From Sperchopsis tessellata (lineage: Eukaryota; Arthropoda; Insecta; Coleoptera; Hydrophilidae), in assembly GCA_033557685.1 (NCBI GenBank), contig JAWQRN010000175.1:1-35143 (forward strand): a stretch of DNA of 35,143 nt. The letters run 5' to 3'. The position numbers were made by a program, and so were the translations under genes. Positions 31,130 through 35,143 of the stretch are shown here, in pieces; positions within the stretch are counted from its first letter, which is position 1; each line of letters starts with the position of its first letter. Under the pieces are notes generated by a model that saw only the letters and a list, made by a program, of their open reading frames with translations, was not told the DNA's origin and ran no database searches.

Positions 31130-32070
31130 ATGTTACTACCACTAAATCTCAGATACATTATACAACTCATTGAAGCCTACATATACACCACTGATTATGA
31201 AGATGTTGTCGAAATCTTCTACGATGACATTAAGAGACACCTTTACTCGCTACACAACTCTAGGTAGCGAGGAAAAATTCCTTGCCAATATAAAACCTAT
31301 ATCTAATCTAAATTCTTCCATAAATAAGACTTCTGTCGATGGATTTGGATGAGCTTAATGGAGTACAAAAATCGAGATAAATTTTGTGCTGAGCGACAAA
31401 ACACAAATCTTCAATTGAAAGCAATCATAGAATGGTATGGGCAAAAGTAAGACTAAATCTAATAAACAAAAAAAGGAATGATCCGAAAAAAACACAAATT
31501 CAAAAATACTTCAAAATACTCAGAAATGGAAAGCAAACCCTTGGAAAATTATGATACTAAGCACTTCACTATTGGATAAATGAACAACAAAATATTTATT
31601 TTTATACAAAATGCTAATAGGGAAAACTGTCAACCAATAGAGCCAAAATACTAGATCAGCACTAGAAATATAATGAATGAAAGACGAACATTGAGAAGGA
31701 AAGGAAACGCGAACTCTTAAGAAGAACATGACCTAAACATAAATATTTTAAAAGTGGTCTGATGAGATATAATAAGATGCTGCACCAAACAGACAATACG
31801 AACATTCGGAAAAAAACAGTTGAAGGTTCTAAAACAATTGAGGATTACTACGCATCTTTCTAGAAAACTAAACAAACAGGTGAAAAATCAAGAATCGGAG
31901 CATATGATTTGGACGAAATTCGAGGGGATCTATCAGGTTTGAAAAGTAATAAATCACCAAGAGTAGATGACTTCATAAATTTTGGTGGGGCACGTTACTG
32001 CTACTCATAGAAGATCTATTTAACACCTGCATAAATGTTGAAATTATACCTAGGACATTTTTCCTGATCC
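31130..32070 (+). mobile_element. RTE-like LINE fragment
   Basis: Readable pieces in order are TTDYEDVVEIFYDDIKRHLY (about 31184-31245), then KIEINFVLSDKTQIFN (about 31366-31412), part of the endonuclease C-terminus. GMIRKKHKFKNT (about 31477) and the reverse transcriptase N-terminal SGLKSNKSPRVDDFINFGG with LLIEDLFNTCINVEIIPRTF (31934-32062) follow. It has several frames and stops. It is a different copy from the one at 3.3-6.4 kb but appears to belong to the same broad group. Confidence 0.7.
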
Positions 32071-34090
32071 TAGAAACTAAGCTTATCAAACAGGTGGCAA
32101 AATAATTTTGTATCATGGATAAACAAACATACGCTCGTGTATCGCTTACTTTTAAACGATTGAATGCACTCAGGACATTTCGATTCTGCATCTAATTCTT
32201 TCTGTCCACGATCGCTGCTTTGCGCCCATATGCAAACATTTATTTGGCGCCCTAGAATTATTATTATAATAATGTTTAGCATTAATTGGTTATTAGTAGC
32301 TGAAATTAAATATATGTATAGTTTAATATCAAAACATAGACATATTTCAGTGAATTTGTTATTCTTATAATAAAACTTATATTGACAAAATCGCGAATAA
32401 GTCCTTGGATGTTTAATTTTTCACGTATATCCGTGTTCTATTGAAATCATTGCTAAATGTACCAGTCTTCTTAGGCTAAAGCATCTATCTTAAATATTTT
32501 TGAATAAGTTTTGAACTGGACAATGTTCGTTTTCCACTAGCGGCACTCATGGGAGCAGTTACTAAAATTCTTAAAGCTATTGTTAGATTTGGGAAGATTA
32601 AATTATTTGTATAAATAAATTATAAAGTATCAAAAATATTTTTCAATTGTTCAAATACAAAAGGCACTTATTTCATCATACAGATCAATTTTCGTTTAGG
32701 TCTTTATGTTTTCATTGGTTAAAATTATTTGTAAGTCCTTGAAATTTTTATGAAGATCGTCAGTGTTTCATGAATTAATATTTTACGGAAATTCACAATG
32801 ATTATTATGAACCTTTAATTGTTCGTTTATGGATATCAAAATTGTGCAGAAGAACTCTATATGATATTTATCTCCTGAAGCCTGTATTCGTTCATCCGTA
32901 TGTTCAAATTTTCCTTCTGGGATAAACTTGATTAATATTTGGAAAGGTAGCTTAAATGACAAGTTCTTCACATAGCTGTCATGCATCCTCTAATATTTTC
33001 TTGCAAATTGCTGCAGAAGACCAAAATGTTGGTTCACTGCTTCTTAAAAATAACGCAAGATTCGTATTTATATTTTGTTTTATTTTGCTCACTGGATTTA
33101 TAAGTTAATAAATCACGTCATAATACAGGATAACAAAGAAATTTAAAAATTTTCAAATTAGGTCAGAGAATATTTGCTTCGCATTTTTTTTCTTTTGATG
33201 TTGATTCATTCATCATTATAAATTTCAAATAAAAGTTATTCATTTCGCTAGTTTGAAGTCGTAAGGGTTGCAAGGAGTAAATGTGATATTTCCATTTTGT
33301 GTCAGTTATTGGGCTTAAAATTAATGAAAATATGTGAGTTTTAAGAACTTCTCAACGTTTCGATGATTTAAATAAACCCTTCATATGCAAAATTTTCTTG
33401 TTATAGCAAACAACTAATCAATAATTAATTTATACAGATAATAACGGTGGAAGTCTATTACATTTAAATATCTCTTTAAATAGAGCAATTTGAAAAATTA
33501 TTTTACGTGAAAATATTTAACTATTTTTTTAGAAAATTTGCCACATTAAAATTTATTCTATATGTGGCAAAGTTGTTATTGGCTCGCTGTGGATGCATGC
33601 ATTGTGCTACTACAATATAATTATTACGTATGCTAGTTGAATTTATATTCGAATGACTTATATGTATGCATGTACTGTAAATTTAGTTACAAACGCTGTG
33701 TTCTACCACGTGTAAACAATAGTAAAATTAATAATATTATCGCTTACCTTAGATTTACTGCTGCAGTAATACGTTTAGAATTTAATATTGTCCAGCACTG
33801 AGAAGGATGCAAATGATTATATGATAGGTATGTATTATGGGCCTGAGTGACGGAAGAGGTTCATATCATCACATCGGATGTTTTTACATCATTGCAAGCA
33901 ACATATTCTGCGCTTTCGGAATTAGTTGTTTGTTAAGTACTACATTATTTGTTTATTTTTATATGTTTGCATGATTATTTTTTTCTATGTATGTTTCTAA
34001 TACTTTTTTATGATGAATTGTTTATTTTTATATTTGTATGTTATATGACGTTGTTGAAATCTCTTTTTTTAAATCCATAGTAACATACAT
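32071..34090. other. Intergenic stretch without recognised gene
   Basis: About 2 kb of AT-rich DNA. The only repeat I can support is ATAACGGTGGAAGTCTATTA at about 33440, a near copy of 17683. No exon-like conservation or transposon protein is visible on either strand. Confidence 0.45.
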
Positions 34091-34109
34091 TTATGTCCAT
34101 TAATAAGAA

Positions 34110-35143
34110 GAAGAGGAACAATTTGGTTTCCGAGCTGGAAAAAGCTGTACTGACAATGTCTTCTGACTAAAACAGATAATAGAGAGATCCACTTCATGTT
34201 TATAGATCTCCGTAAGGCCTACGCTATGGAAAGCACTGCAAGAGACTAACATTAGTTACACCTTAATAAAACCTACATGATGGGTCAACAACAAAAATAA
34301 AAGTGGGTAGCACACTGTCATAGAGATTCCCTGAAAATAAGGGTTTACTTTAAGGCTGTTGCCCACATAATTTAAGATATATGTAGCAAAAGCACTAAGA
34401 CAATGGAAACAAAAGTGCGGGGGGATGGGTACTGACCTAGGTGGGATGTACCTATATAACCTACAGTTTGCTGACGATCAAGTTATCGTGGCTAATTTCA
34501 AATACGATCTAGAATATTTGGCAAGAATACACATAGGAATAATACACAAAGTGGGGATTGCAACTTAACGTACAGAAAACAAAATACCTCCCCATTGGAG
34601 CAGCCTCATCCAAATTACAACTAGATACAGAGGAAATTGCAGTCAGTAGTGAGTATAAATACTTAGGGGTTGAATTCGATACAACAGGAAAAGATGACAA
34701 CGAGATTAAAAAAATGGAAATTGTGCAGAGACGAAAATTTAACATCTACGAAACTCTTATAAGAAGAGTCAACTTTATAGTACGGAGATGTGGAGAATTA
34801 CAGAAAGCATTAGAAGGAATCTAGAGGTGACTGAAATGGACGTGCTTAGACGAACGTAAAGAATATCCAGAAGAGAAGGAATCCAAAATGACGATATACG
34901 ACAACGTATGGGAGTGGAGGGGTCATTATCAATAGACGGGAAACAACTAATATGATACGGACAAGTACAAAGAATAGACGAAACAAGAATGCCGAAAAGA
35001 GCTATGCGATGGGTACCAGCAAACCGTAGAAAACGAGGAAGACCTAAGAAGACATGAAAGGAAGGGGAAGCCCAGGCAATGAGTGCAAGGTACCTAAGGG
35101 AGGATCAATGGAACGACATAACTACGCATCGGACAACGTCGAC
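34110..35143 (+). mobile_element. LINE reverse transcriptase C-terminal half, runs off window
   Basis: EEEQFGFRAGKSCTDNVF at 34113 is reverse transcriptase block A. After a damaged stretch, FKIYVAKALRQWKQKCGGMG (from about 34366), YNLQFADDQVIVANF (about 34457, intact FADD), the frame from 34558 (TKYLPIGAASSKLQLDTEEI with EYKYLGVEFDTTGKDDNEI), RRNLEVTEMDVLRRT, GRPKKT and LREDQWNDITTHR follow. Frameshifts occur between blocks. The family is close to, or the same as, the inverted LINE at 28.3-30.9 kb. The 3' end lies outside the window. Confidence 0.85.

Noticed and set aside
1..35143. A new defence, toxin or biosynthetic gene cluster
   Set aside because: Apart from FAR, every protein-like segment reads as a broken transposon. 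No second host gene could be supported.

Overview
The window is AT-rich eukaryotic genomic DNA, almost certainly from an insect and possibly a beetle. The evidence is one conserved arthropod-type gene split by long introns, plus a dense population of decayed transposable elements (TEs) of arthropod type: mariner/Tc1, piggyBac, Tigger/pogo, hAT, RTE-like LINEs and Penelope-like. There is no operon structure, no prokaryotic signal and no CRISPR array. The species cannot be read from the sequence alone.

The only intact gene is a fatty acyl-CoA reductase (FAR) on the minus strand. I assembled it by hand from eight exons between 27703 (ATG) and 524 (stop). All seven introns are GT-AG and every phase matches. 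The coding lengths of 207, 249, 146, 110, 193, 101, 181 and 346 nt sum to 1533 nt, or 510 codons plus stop. The protein carries a Rossmann TGGTGFLG motif, a YxxxK catalytic pair and a C-terminal FAR_C (sterile-type) region ending in a membrane anchor. It would reduce long-chain acyl-CoA to fatty alcohol for cuticular wax, wax esters, ether lipids or pheromones.

Layout by coordinate. 1-523: 3' flank. 524-869: exon 8. 870-7665: intron 7, with a deleted mariner, a fold-back repeat, an RTE-like LINE split by a DD34D mariner, and a DD41D-spaced mariner-like relic. 7666-8710: exons 7 and 6. 8711-11203: intron 5, with a degenerate tandem repeat near 10.6 kb. 11204-11396: exon 5. 11397-16554: intron 4, with a piggyBac relic and a transposon with about 0.5-kb inverted ends sitting between two fold-back arms. 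16555-17138: exons 4 and 3, with a tRNA-like T-arm between them. 17139-23871: intron 2, with piggyBac, mariner, Tc1, Penelope-like, Tigger and hAT relics. 23872-24120: exon 2. 24121-27496: intron 1, with an internally deleted mariner that keeps both ends. 27497-27703: exon 1. 27704-28300: probable promoter or 5' UTR. 28301-35143: LINE territory, including one copy whose two halves lie head to head as expected from twin priming, an RTE-like fragment, and the 3' half of another LINE running off the window.

No element has an intact transposase or polymerase, so the TEs look like old passengers. I found no convincing new biological system. The points most worth following are the complete FAR gene model, the nested insertions, the long-inverted-repeat transposon inside a fold-back element, and the inverted LINE.
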